Shown here: positions 1-10,559 of the stretch, one piece after another
Numbering within the stretch: the stretch's first letter is position 1
Layout of the letters: every line of letters begins with the position of its first letter
Source of the DNA: Selaginella tamariscina
Taxonomy: Eukaryota > Streptophyta > Lycopodiopsida > Selaginellales > Selaginellaceae
NCBI GenBank assembly: GCA_003024785.1
Contig: PUQB01000146.1
Span: 270,799-334,798, forward strand
Length of the DNA: 64,000 nt
Direction: 5' to 3'
Notes under the pieces: model-generated
Database searches by the model: none
Told to the model about the DNA's origin: nothing
What the model saw: the letters and a program-made list of their open reading frames with translations, nothing else
Program-made: the position numbers and the translations under genes

Positions 1-1300
1 TCAGGTCGTGGTCCCAATCAGTACAACAAACACGCTGCCCTCCGGTTAACATTAAAGATTTAATATAAATTTAATTTTGAAACCTGTAATAAATAATAAC
101 TATATATTTTACTTTATTTCTAAGGAAAATTATTGCTGCAATTAGAAACAATGAAAGGACAGTTGATTCAAAGACCGATTCTACACTATAAATGTTATAT
201 AAAGTTCTGCGCTCAAAAGGGGGCCAAAAAACCCTTAAATATATGCTATCAGTTTAAGTATTTAATGAATTTAAGACTGATGCAGTGCAAAGCTATTTTT
301 TAAATTTAAATAACAAATAAAAGTAATAATTATAACTTGAAAAGAAAACTTTTAATAATGTAAATAAATAAATGTTTAATGGAATTATTGAATATTAAGA
401 AAGTTTACATCAAAACGTGAAGACGTGTAACCTGGATAAGGTTGCTATTATGTATTCTATGTATTATATATATACACACACACACACACACAAATACAGA
501 TGATACTTTTCTATCATTTCATAAGTGTGTATTATTACTTAATGAGAACAGATGTTAAACAATTCATTTTATTCTTGCTTAAAAGTGAAGGATGGCCAAT
601 GACCTGAACACCACAAAATTCTTTGCCAACATAATCATTACAATCACCTAAAGCATGATACCTAATTTATGCATGCCAATTAATATAAAGCGCATACATA
701 AGGTGAAATATTGAATTATACGATACAGATATCTAACATCTATATATATTTATAAAAATTTACATATATATCTTTGGATATATTAAATTTAAAATAATAA
801 TAATTTATATATATATATATATATATAATCCATAACATATTTAGGATGAAACAAAAATCAAGTTTATTAAATATTAAATATTAAAAATATCGTAATAACA
901 ACTGTTTAAGAAATGATATAGTTTTTAAAATAGTTATATTATATTGCTTACAAAACATATAATACAAATAAGAAGTGTGTTATATGAGATAATGTAAAAA
1001 CTTATTTATAGCACACTTCGTATTTGTATTATCTCACATTTTATTGATAAAGACTATACATTTCTAGACAAATACATTGTAGAACATTAAGTGTATTAAG
1101 ACTTATTATGGACTTATTAATTCATATTATATAGACCTATGATTCATAATTATATATAATATGTAATGTGGGTTATTATTTTATAACTTGTCAATAACAT
1201 CATTTCTACACAGGATCGATATTAATATCATACTTAAAATTATGAGAAAGAAGACAACAGTTCTTACGGAGATGTCTAATATCGTGGTTCATCGTATTAA
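1..1300. other. AT-rich intergenic stretch, no gene seen
   Basis: No supportable gene. It holds a CA microsatellite near 473-492, a TA run near 811-828 and an imperfect inverted repeat (about 962-979 against 1013-1031) around a loop of roughly 33 bases. Everything else is low-complexity AT sequence. Confidence 0.6.
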
Positions 1301-1309
1301 TATAAATAA

Positions 1310-2455
1310 ATGTTAAGATGAGTTAAATTTATATACTTAATAAATATTATAATGGGAGTCATGGATAGTAATAATAGTTTATAATATTAATAGAATATAC
1401 CGAATATAGATATGAAATATTAAGATGAGTTCAATTTATTGACTAATAGATATTATAATGGAAGTAATGGATAGTAATAATAGTCTATAATATTAATTAG
1501 AATATACCCGAATCTCCAATATAAATTATTAAATATTAAGATGAGTTAAATTTATTTACTTAATAAATATTATAATAGGAGTTATGGATAATAAAAATAG
1601 TTTATAATATCATACATATAATAAGGAATAATCCTAGTTTATTAAGATTTGTTAAATTTATTTACTAATAGATATTATAATGGAAGTTATGGATATTAAT
1701 AATAGTTTATAATATTAATTAGAATATACCCGAACCTCTAATATAGATTATTAAATATTAAGATGAGTTAAATTTATTTACTTAATAGCTATTATAATAG
1801 GAGTTATGGATAATAAAAATAGTTTATAATATTATACATGGGAATTATGGATTAATTAGAATATACCCGAACCTCTAATATGGATTATTAAATATTAAGA
1901 TGAGTTAAATTTATTTACTTAATAAATATTATAATAAGAGTTATGGATAATATAAAAGAGTTTATAATATTATACTTATAATAAGAAATAATCATAGTTT
2001 ATATCATTAATTCTATTAGATTGTAAGATGAGTTAAATTTATTTTACTAATAGATATAATAATGGGAGTTACGGATAGTAATAATAATTTATAACATTAT
2101 ACATAATAAGGGAGTTATGGATAGTAATCATAATTTATAATATTAATAAAATATACTGAGTTAAATTGATTACTTAATAAATATTATAATAGGAGTTATG
2201 TATAGTCTATTATAATAAGGAATAATCATAATTTATAATATGAATAGTATACCGAATATAAATTACTAAATGTTACAATAAAGTTAAATTTATTTACTAC
2301 TAAATATTATAATGGGAGTTACGGATAGTCATACATATTAGTAGAATATTATGAGGAGAGTTACATGGTTATTTACTACTAAATATTATAATGGGAGTTA
2401 CGGATAGTCATACATATTAGTAGAATATTATGAGGAGAGTTACATGGATATTTCA
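1310..2455. repeat. degenerate tandem array, unit about 100-135 bp
   Basis: A phrase resembling AGATGAGTTAAATTTATTTA, followed by TATTATAATGGGAGTTATGG and a run like AATATACCCGAA, recurs about nine times with a spacing of roughly 100-135 bases. The last two units (from 2292 and 2371) are nearly identical, with a 79-base offset, so the array was still expanding at its tRNA-proximal end. No coding potential. The array stops a few bases before the tRNA-Asn gene. Confidence 0.85.
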
Positions 2456-2463
2456 AAAAATTC

Positions 2464-2487
2464 CGCTAGAAGGAGGGTTTGAACCTC

Positions 2488-2520
<33 letters not shown>

Positions 2521-2537
2521 AACTGAGCTATTCCAGC
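2464..2537 (-). tRNA. tRNA-Asn (GUU)
   Basis: The minus strand folds into a complete cloverleaf. The 7-bp acceptor stem GCTGGAA pairs with TTCTAGC. There is a GCTC/GAGC D stem, a TGTGG/CCACA anticodon stem with loop CTGTTAA (anticodon GTT), and a GGAGG/CCTCC T stem with TTCAAAC loop. The discriminator base is G and no CCA is encoded, as expected for a nuclear gene. The internal A box and B box are intact, so it could be transcribed by RNA polymerase III. Confidence 0.93.
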
Positions 2538-2948
2538 CACTCATATGTAAAATTAAGTCATACTAAACGTGTCAGATAAGCTGGGGATACATGTGCCTTT
2601 CTATGATTTATCGTGTTGTTTCACTTATATATATGATATTAGCATGTACATCAATTAACATACATACCTCTGTATGTGTGAAATTTTGGCCTTTTAAATA
2701 TTCTTACGTTGCATATTATAGAATATGGTAGATCGTATATATAAGTATGAGAGAGATAGAGATTCAAGCTTAGTTAACGAAAATTTACCATGTTTTATAT
2801 AAGTGTGCATAAAAATATTTGAACACTTTAAATTAATAATTAACCTTTAAGCATCAAATTAAAAAATGAATAACAAAAAAAAGTATATACATAAGCAAAT
2901 GCACACGTATGGATATATATAACATTTTTGCGTCAGTGGGACAACGTT

Positions 2949-2994
<46 letters not shown>

Positions 2995-3260
2995 GTGTTA
3001 GTTATATATAGTACTGATAAAATGTGTGAACACATTATATAAGCAGTACACGCACAAACAAGTCAATATAAGAGAAGCTTACCGTAGTTCTGGGTGGTGT
3101 AATGAAGCAGCCTTGACCTCTTATATAATGCAGTAAAAATAAGATTAGATACGGTTCAGTGTTATACAACATTATACACGTGTATTTTTATATAGATTCA
3201 AAATAAAACTAAATATATTTCAGCTTTATAAAACTGGAATGCTTTCAGAATCCAGCCCCC
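2538..3260. repeat. tRNA-linked dispersed repeat, copy 1
   Basis: This stretch next to tRNA-Asn shares several blocks with 21.9-22.5 kb, 25.3-26.1 kb and partly 41.1-41.3 kb. One block lies around 2760-2840 (a variant of TTACCATGTTTTAT followed by an A-rich run). Another is around 3076-3100, containing GCTTACCGTAGTT next to a TTCTGGG motif. A (GT)n(GA)n compound microsatellite sits inside at 2948-2995. No open frame is supported. Confidence 0.6.
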
Positions 3261-3299
3261 TTTTATATTAATGATAATTAATTAATAAATACTATTAAC

Positions 3300-4316
3300 A
3301 CGTATTACAAAATATAACTTTCCGCAGGATTAGTTGATCCTTTCTGATACATTATTTATTTTCTCATTGTTTAATTTAAATCTAAATAATTTATTTAATC
3401 ATACTTAGCTCATGCATAATATTGAAACAATAATAATCATTAAATTAATCAATATTAACTAGAATTTAAAATATTAAAGTTAATTCTTTAGATTAAATAT
3501 TTAGATTCTGATTTTAAATTTAAAATTTGATTTTCTAATGTAAATCATAGCCGAAAAATGAAGTTTTATATTATAATCTCAATAAAACCATAGATTGATA
3601 TGGTAAATCAATGATCATTAACAAATAACCGTTCTTTGGTTCTGCTGTAGAATTTTTTATGATAACCTAGTTAACAATGCTCAAAAATCAATTAAGTTCC
3701 ACTGAAATGAAATAATAATTTAGCTGGTATTTAATGTTTGATATTGTTCCGCATTTGCTATTTTTTTCTCACGTGCAAAACACATGCACGCACGCACATC
3801 ATTTTTCAGTTTACAACATACATACACAACACACACACACACACACACACATGCACATCAATGTCTAATCTTAACAAGCTAATTAATTTGTTAAGTATAC
3901 ACAGTATACTATAATATATACAGATTCACACACACATATATATGCATGCACATTCACACTCATACACATATATACTTAACACATGGAGTTTATATTGCAA
4001 TACTTACTATTAAATTACAGAACTATACACTACACTACACATGTACATAGCACATGTGAGCTATGTTTAGAGATATAGAAGAAAAAGAAAAAAGTTAGAA
4101 ACTAAGAAACTTTTACAGAGTTTATCGGGAAAAGAAGAGATTATCTGAATTCCGTTGTTAATACATAAATCGTTTAATTAAACTTTTGCAACATATATAA
4201 ATACATGCATATTTATTTTTATCATAAGAATAATACCAGAACCATTTTGATTTATTAAAACTAAAATACGACTATACACTGCGCATGCATACATACACAC
4301 AGGATAAATGTACATG

Positions 4317-4349
<33 letters not shown>

Positions 4350-5365
4350 ACTAAATGTAACAAATATGCATGTGTATGTGCATATCTATGTGTGTGTGTA
4401 CTAAATGTAACAAATATGCATGTGTATGTGCATATCTATGTGTGTGTGTAATTAAATCTTTAGTACTTGTTAAATTAATCGCATTGCCCATTGTTTCTTG
4501 ACAGCATAATGATTACAGAACAATACTTATCCAATGTATAAAATATAGATTTTATGATTGAACTTCATGCATTTTAAAAGCAGTTACTATTAATCAGATG
4601 AAGTTTACGTGCATGCGCGCGCGCGCGCGTGCGTGCGTGTGAGAGAGAAAGAGCTCAGTATAAAGAAAATTAAAACGATACAATTGTTTATAGCAAATAC
4701 TCTCGTTCGTGATGTGTGTACGTGCGTACAACTTGTCATTTCCATTGGATTAAAAAACTACAATAGTTTATTGAGTATTAAAATATAAGGCTGAAAATAT
4801 ACACAAATATATACGAGTATGTGCGTATATATATACATGCATTAAACTGTTTACCCCATCATTGGCTGGTGAGGATGACCATGGTCGACTACATACACGT
4901 TCCAAAATACTCTCTCTCTCTCTCTCTCACACGCACACACACGTGCATGTGCGTGTGAATAAGATATTGGAATGGTTTTCTTGAAAACAAGTAAACAAGG
5001 CAAAGGTTTTTCCGCATTTTACAATTGTTCCAAGCCGTATAACTGGTGAAAATATTCAAAGGATTACTAAAAATCTTTTATGGATAATTTAATATAATCT
5101 ATTTATTCATCTTCATCAACTAAAAATGGTATATTAAAATAAATAAACTAAAAAAAAAGTCCAATAATATATATATGCCCTTAGTTTTTTTACATGACAA
5201 TAGGTTACTATTTAAACTTGAAAACTCTCTCTCTCTCTACACACATACAAGCATTCCTAAATCATTTCTAATGCATTTGTTATAGATTTGAGACATACAA
5301 TGTGTATATATATATCAAAAACACATGATATTCTTAGCAAAATAAGATTTTATTCATGGAATTGC
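3300..5365. other. AT-rich intergenic stretch with microsatellites
   Basis: No gene is supported. It contains CA runs (3829-3850), TA/GT runs (4315-4350), a GC/GT run (4613-4640) and a CT run (4911-4928). Short open frames here are read through these repeats. Confidence 0.55.
4340..4449. repeat. 50-bp tandem duplication with GT tract
   Basis: A 50-base unit starting in a GT tract and containing ACTAAATGTAACAAATATGC is repeated twice head to tail, ending in a third partial GT tract. The copies look identical, so the duplication is recent. Confidence 0.85.
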
Positions 5366-5372
5366 ATCTCAT

Positions 5373-5753
5373 TTAATAACTGCCTCCTGGTGGGGAGCCT
5401 TTGGGAGGCAAATAGTTGTCTCCTTTACAAATGATCTTCCGGTTTGTCTTCTTGACAAGAGCACATCTTCCCCCTTTGTACTGTCGCTTGATAGTACAGC
5501 AGTTCTGGCAGTGATTATTGAACAACACATCTCCGCACATGAGAGTGGAATTTGGCAGACACTCCTTGGTGCACACTGCATAACAATATGTACATTATGT
5601 ATATGTATGTATACATATGTGTACTTATAACACATGCACACACAGACACTAGAATTTTCTAATGTTTTCAATGTGTGTACACGTACCTTGAGCAGATGCA
5701 ACCACCATGAAGAGGAAGAGAAACATAGAGAGCAATAACTTGTAGGCCTTCAT
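5373..5753 (-). CDS. Pin2-like serine protease inhibitor, copy 1 (intact, 2 exons)
   Basis: A single-domain potato type II (Pin2) inhibitor, predicted to be secreted and to block serine proteases. Exon 1 (5687-5753, 67 nt) encodes a signal peptide, MKAYKLLLSMFLFLFMVVAS, followed by AQ. A GT-AG phase-1 intron (5576-5686) follows. Exon 2 (5373-5575) encodes the mature domain and ends in TAA. The mature part is about 67 residues with eight cysteines: CTKEC, then C, then a CQNCC block, GGRC and IICKG, matching the Pin2 eight-cysteine layout. An intron at the end of the signal peptide is typical of Pin2 genes. The C-terminus is Pro/Gly-rich (PPKG). Four related copies lie in the window. The reactive-site residue was not assigned. 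Family assignment rests on cysteine pattern and gene structure; another cysteine-rich defence peptide class is less likely. Confidence 0.85.
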
Positions 5754-5784
5754 TATGCTATATGCAATATTGAAGTGTTTGTTT

Positions 5785-5798
5785 CTTATTTATATATA
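5785..5798 (-). promoter_or_regulatory. candidate TATA box of Pin2 copy 1
   Basis: TATATATAAATAAG lies about 32-45 nt upstream of the start codon. It is followed by a block close to AAACAAACACTTCA(A/G)TATTGC that is conserved directly before the ATG of copies 1, 2 and 4, and in shortened form before copy 5. Conservation across copies argues for a shared core promoter and 5' leader. The transcription start is not known. Confidence 0.55.
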
Positions 5799-5799
5799 C

Positions 5800-6140
5800 A
5801 CAAGATAAGATTTGTGGATCGGTCAAAATAACAGGCTTGAAAACTTACACCACGTGTGACAGAATGCCACAGTGCATTCAGAATATATAAATAATGTTTT
5901 CGCCAAGTTGGACTTCAACATTTACATGTAATGAGTTTAATTTTAAAATAACCTATGGTTAAGGTTGTTAAGTAATGGTATTTCAATTTAGAACTTTTTT
6001 TTGCATTATCTTTGTTAATACCCCTCTACAGGGATCGTATCGATGAAGTGAATGTTTAAATGAATACACATAAATTTAATAAAATTTTAGTACAATCCAG
6101 TGGAGTCTATTATTTTTAATTGATAAATAGTAGACTAACA
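5800..6140. other. intergenic, nothing recognised
   Basis: AT-rich sequence upstream of Pin2 copy 1. No open frame or repeat is supported beyond the promoter block described separately. Confidence 0.45.
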
Positions 6141-6141
6141 A

Positions 6142-6345
6142 AGATATATTGAAGTAGATTTAATTTCTTTTAAAAGTTATGGATGGTACCCTTCAAAAAA
6201 CTTTAACGTTCCATGTGAGTTAAAAATGCTAATTTAAGATACATATATTGAAGTAGATTTAATTTCTTTTAAAAGTTATGGATGGTACCCTTCAAAAAAC
6301 TTCAACGTTCCATGTGAGTTAAAAATACTAATTTAAGATACATGT
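6142..6345. repeat. 99-bp tandem duplication
   Basis: A unit beginning near TATTGAAGTAGATTTAATTT and including TTATGGATGGTACCCTTC occurs twice with a 99-base offset and only a few differences. No coding potential. Confidence 0.88.
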
Positions 6346-6659
6346 ATCGAATGAGTAAATAAAATTGAGAAGGACGTAAATGGAACTCTTGTTTTTTTAT
6401 GTTATCTTTAAGATTAAAGAAAGACTAGAACATTGGTTTTAAATTTTTATTAAAAAATCAATAATGAACTAAATGCTTCTAGTAAATTCTCATGTAAGCA
6501 GTCAAAAGTAGATTGACTTTAATTCATATGAAAAGGAGGCCAAATAATAAAAAAGTTACTTTCCTCAATCTAGAAATGACATATTTGTCTTTGAAGACAA
6601 AGCTTTAAAATAAAGATGAATATTATGACATAGATTTAAAGGAATATTCTAATTACTTA

Positions 6660-6978
6660 GGCCCATTTTTCACTAGCAGGTGGTTATTTGGCTGGTGGTA
6701 AATTAAAATAATGCCACGTCATTAATTATTACTATCACTGTGCTTTTTCATTATAGTGGTTAATTGAATTAAAAAATAAATTAGTAGTGCACAATTTTTA
6801 TTTAATTAATTATTATAAACATATATATATTACACATACATATGTAATAAATGTGCACCTACTTAGTATTTTTAATTAAAAAAATATATTAAAACTCTAA
6901 TTTTTTATTGTTATTTTTTTATATAAAATCATTAATTATAGTTTACTAATGTCTTTCTATATGTATGTGTATAATAAT

Positions 6979-7050
<72 letters not shown>

Positions 7051-7514
7051 CACAAACATGTGAGTGCGTTGAGAGAAAGAGAGATCTACAATAACTTATG
7101 TTCTTTCTGCAAAATAAGCATATCAACTAATGTGTCTATATATATATAATATTCTTACATGTAAATGAGTGATATTTTGCTAAATCTCATGTTTGCTTTT
7201 TATTTTAAAGTTCTAATTTATTTGTTTTTCATTAATTTTTTTGAAAGTTAAAAAAAGTAAAACTTAATTTCATTAATCTTAATACACGTGTCATTTAATT
7301 ATGCCCGGTAGCCATACAACCAGGCAAAATTGCCCGGTTATTAAGCTACCACCGAAAAAGCCATGTAGGCACCACATAGGTGCCACGTAGGTGTCATATA
7401 GATTATAAATTATAAATAATTAGCAAGTGGAAAACTAAACCCATAATAGAATAAATAATTTCTTTTATTTTGATTGGTTAAGGCAATTAACCACCCGCTA
7501 GTGGAAAGTGGGCC
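6660..7514. mobile_element. PIF/Harbinger-type MITE (855 bp, TTA target duplication)
   Basis: The two ends are imperfect terminal inverted repeats. The left end starts GGCCCATTTTTCACTAGCAG; the right end, reversed, starts GGCCCACTTTCCACTAGCGG. Both continue into GTGGTTA. The element is bordered by TTA on both sides (6657-6659 and 7515-7517), the 3-bp target duplication of PIF/Harbinger and Tourist-like MITEs. There is no transposase, so it is non-autonomous. The interior holds a long (AC)n(TA)n microsatellite (6980-7048) and a GGTGCCACGTAGGTG-like run near 7370-7400. The open frames across the microsatellite are artefacts. Confidence 0.85.
6980..7048. repeat. (AC)n(TA)n compound microsatellite inside the MITE
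   Basis: About 18 AC units run directly into about 16 TA units. It is carried within the MITE, so the element may have spread or seeded the repeat. Confidence 0.95.
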
Positions 7515-7517
7515 TTA

Positions 7518-8913
7518 GTAAGTATATTTATAATTTATGGCATATGCTAGGCATATGGTACATTCTAAGCTTTCTATGCTAATATGCATGCAAATACGAT
7601 GTATATGTATAACAGATTTAATATTATAATATTTGTTTTATCATGTACATACATATACTTAGAAACGCATAAAGTCTAAAACCTTTACCATGTTTATTAA
7701 GTACATAAGCATGCTTTTAAGATTTGAACAATCAAAGAACTTTTTTATAAATTACATTTTTTGATAAAAATATACATTGTTAAGGAATCTATTTTATTTA
7801 ATTACACGTACAAATTATATTTATAGATAAAAACATGGATTTTAAATTAAAATATTTTAATAATATTCTAAGTCTAATATAATGAATAATAATGATAAAT
7901 TATATCTTAAAATATATCTTATTTAAGGTTTAGATGTGATTTCAATCTTAAATTTAGTTTTAAAAATAAAAAATAAAATATCTTAATAGTATATTATACT
8001 TAAGTTTGAGATTTGATTTTAATTTTTCATTTAACTTTAAGATATAATTCCGGCCGGGTTCCTGCCCTGGCTGGTTAAATTTTATTCATATGTGTAGCAA
8101 GTGTTCACATGAGAGTGAATGCTCTACCGTCTAAATGTTTAATATAAAAATGTGTATGTATAAACTATTTTCAAACGTCTAACATATCATGTGTTTGTTA
8201 ACAATTGTGAAGCTTTTAATATGAATATAAGTATGTGTGTTTAGACATAGATTTTGTTTTAGAAATAATACTTATATGAAATCAGAATTTATTAATTATA
8301 TAATAATTATATTTTATAGCATTTAACATTACCAATTAATTAGATTTTAATTAACTGAGATTAGGGGTTACTGTTTTGTTATTATTATTAATGAATTTCA
8401 TTGTAGATATATGCAGCAAATATAAATTCCCTTTTTTTCTATTAATGTATATTACTTGCATATTTAAAGTATCGAAGTGTAGAAAGTAAACTAAACAATC
8501 TTTAGAGAAAATCAATAAAAAATTTATTGTTTGAAACAGCTTTAAAACGTTTTGCCTTTTTAAGTTATAATTTAAATCTTTCATAATCATAATTAATTAG
8601 CTTATTTAATATTTACCTTAAGGTAGCATCTTTAAACACAATTTTCATATATAAGAGTTTCTTATTCACTTTCTCAACATTTGCCAGTTAATGAACATGG
8701 TTCAATACATTGATCTGATGGCTAATCCTGTGAATTTAAAATTTAATTACTAATTATTAATCATTGTTGTCAAGGTTAAAGATGTTAATATTCATCTTTA
8801 TCTCTAATGATTTAATATTCATAATATCATAACTCATTTAATATAAAAAACAAAACATAGTACATTATTTTAGAAAATATATTAAAATTATATTTACCTA
8901 CACACTTGAATGG
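7518..8913. other. AT-rich intergenic stretch, no gene
   Basis: Nothing supportable apart from low-complexity AT sequence. A 79-codon minus-strand frame (8351-8590) has a biased Asn/Lys/Leu composition, no recognised domain and no splice or promoter context. Confidence 0.55.
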
Positions 8914-9107
8914 TGTTACGACCCGTATAACGAATCAAAGAATATTCCCCAAAAGGTATAAGTTAGAATATTCCTAAAGAGCTATACTTAGATCTAAGAG
9001 AATTAAGGGCACACTAATATTGGAAGCCTTTTGGAGAGCAGCGTGTGGAGACTAGAGATAGCTTGGGGAGGTCGGGTGGTTTTTGAGGGTTCTCTAGGTT
9101 CCTAACA
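8914..9107 (+). repeat. 5' LTR of the gypsy element (194 bp)
   Basis: Starts TGTTACGACCCG and ends CCTAACA. It differs from the 3' LTR by scattered substitutions and small indels (for example around 9033-9040 and near the end), so the insertion is not brand new. Confidence 0.9.
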
Positions 9108-9109
9108 AT

Positions 9110-9121
9110 TGGTATCGGAGC
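9110..9121 (+). other. primer-binding site (initiator tRNA-Met type)
   Basis: TGGTATCGGAGC lies 2 bases after the 5' LTR. It differs by one base from TGGTATCAGAGC, the site complementary to the 3' end of plant initiator tRNA-Met. Confidence 0.88.
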
Positions 9122-9519
9122 AAGGTTCAAGATAAGTGCCTGGTGGAAGGGATAATACCACCTGTGTGAATTGTCCAAGGAAAAGCAAGCCCAAGGGCAA
9201 AAGTTTTCAATGCAGCAAGGACAAGTAGACGCTTAAAGAAGCTTTAGGAGATGGAGCATGGAAAGGAGCAAAGGAGACTTCTCTAAACCACAAGGTAAAT
9301 TTATTTGTTCTTACTCAATAGGTAAACTACATGGAGGGAGGAGCACACACACGTGCTATTAGGTGAGGACGACTTGGTGAGCTCCAGTGTGAGTCCTGTG
9401 GATAGCATGAGTAGCGATAACTTTGTGTTAACAAAGTTAGTGGAGGAGTGCAGCTGCCCACGAGACTGTGCCTCAATACAAATTTGAAGGCTTAGCTATC
9501 ACACAAGAGCTACAGTGCT

Positions 9520-10305
9520 GTGTGGAGGAGTTACACTGGAAGTTGGCAAAACCGCGGTGAGCACACAAGAGCCTCAAACAAGATTGAGGCTCAACTATCA
9601 CACAGAGCTACTTGCTTGTGTGGTTAAGCAGGTTGGCAAAACCCAGCTGGTGGAGCGCACAAAGAGCCTCAATACAGATTGAGGGCTCAACTATCACACA
9701 GAGCTACATTGCTTGTGTGAGGAGTTACAGCTGGAGGTTGGCAAAACCCAGCTGGTGGAGCTGCACAAAGACCTCAATACGCAGATTGAGGCCTCAGCTA
9801 TCAACAGAGTACAGTGCTTGTGTGGAGGAGTTACAACTGGAGGTTGGCAAAACCCAGCTAGTGGAGCTGCACAAAGAGCCTCAATACGAGATTGAGGGCT
9901 CAGTTATCACACAGAGCTACAGTGCTTGTGTGGAGGAGTTACAACTGGAGGTTGGCAAAACCCAGCTAGTGGAGCTGCACAAAGAGCCTCAATACGAGAT
10001 TGAGGGCTCAGCTATCACACAGAGCTACAATGCTTGTGTGGAGGAGTTACAGCTATAGGTTGACAAAACCCAGCTGGTGGAGTTGCATGAAGATTGTGCC
10101 TCAATACGAGATTGAGGGCTCAGTTATCACACAGAGCTATAGTGCTTGTGTGGAGGAATTACAGCTGTAGGTTGGCAAAACCCAACTGGTGGAGCTAAAC
10201 GAAGACTGTGCCTCAATACGAGATTGAAGGCTTAGTTATCACATAGAGCTAAATTGCTTGTGTGGAGGAGTTACAGCTAGAGGTTGGCAAAACCCAGTTG
10301 GTGGA
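9520..10305 (+). repeat. gag-region minisatellite, about 8 units of about 108 bp (36 residues)
   Basis: The phrase GGTTGGCAAAACCC recurs near 9538, 9631, 9736, 9842, 9950, 10058, 10170 and 10282, at spacings of about 93-112 bases. In frame, units from roughly 9720 to 10058 translate as a 36-residue repeat with the motif VEELQLEVGKTQLVELHKE. It is charged and heptad-like, so a coiled coil is plausible. Outer units carry indels and a stop. The array occupies the position where gag should be. No CCHC zinc knuckle is visible. Confidence 0.88.
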
Positions 10306-10559
10306 GACTTTCTTTCTTGCGAAGCTAGTGCGTGTGGATCCTAAGATCTAATGGAGCACCAAGCACATGAAGCCTGAGTATAGTGAAGTGAAAGACACTT
10401 GGTTTGGAACAAAGCTTGAGTCTCCAAACAAGTTCTTTTACTGTCACCTTGAGCAAAGCTGTTGTGCGAGGAGTTTGTTGATGTCTTCCCTCATGAGCTA
10501 CCTCATGGCTACCACATGCAAGAGGTGTGAAGCTGCAATAGGGTACGAAAGCCATTTGT

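Noticed and set aside
1310..2455. CRISPR array
   Set aside because: Repeats are long, degenerate and contiguous with no unique spacers, no cas genes, and eukaryotic context.
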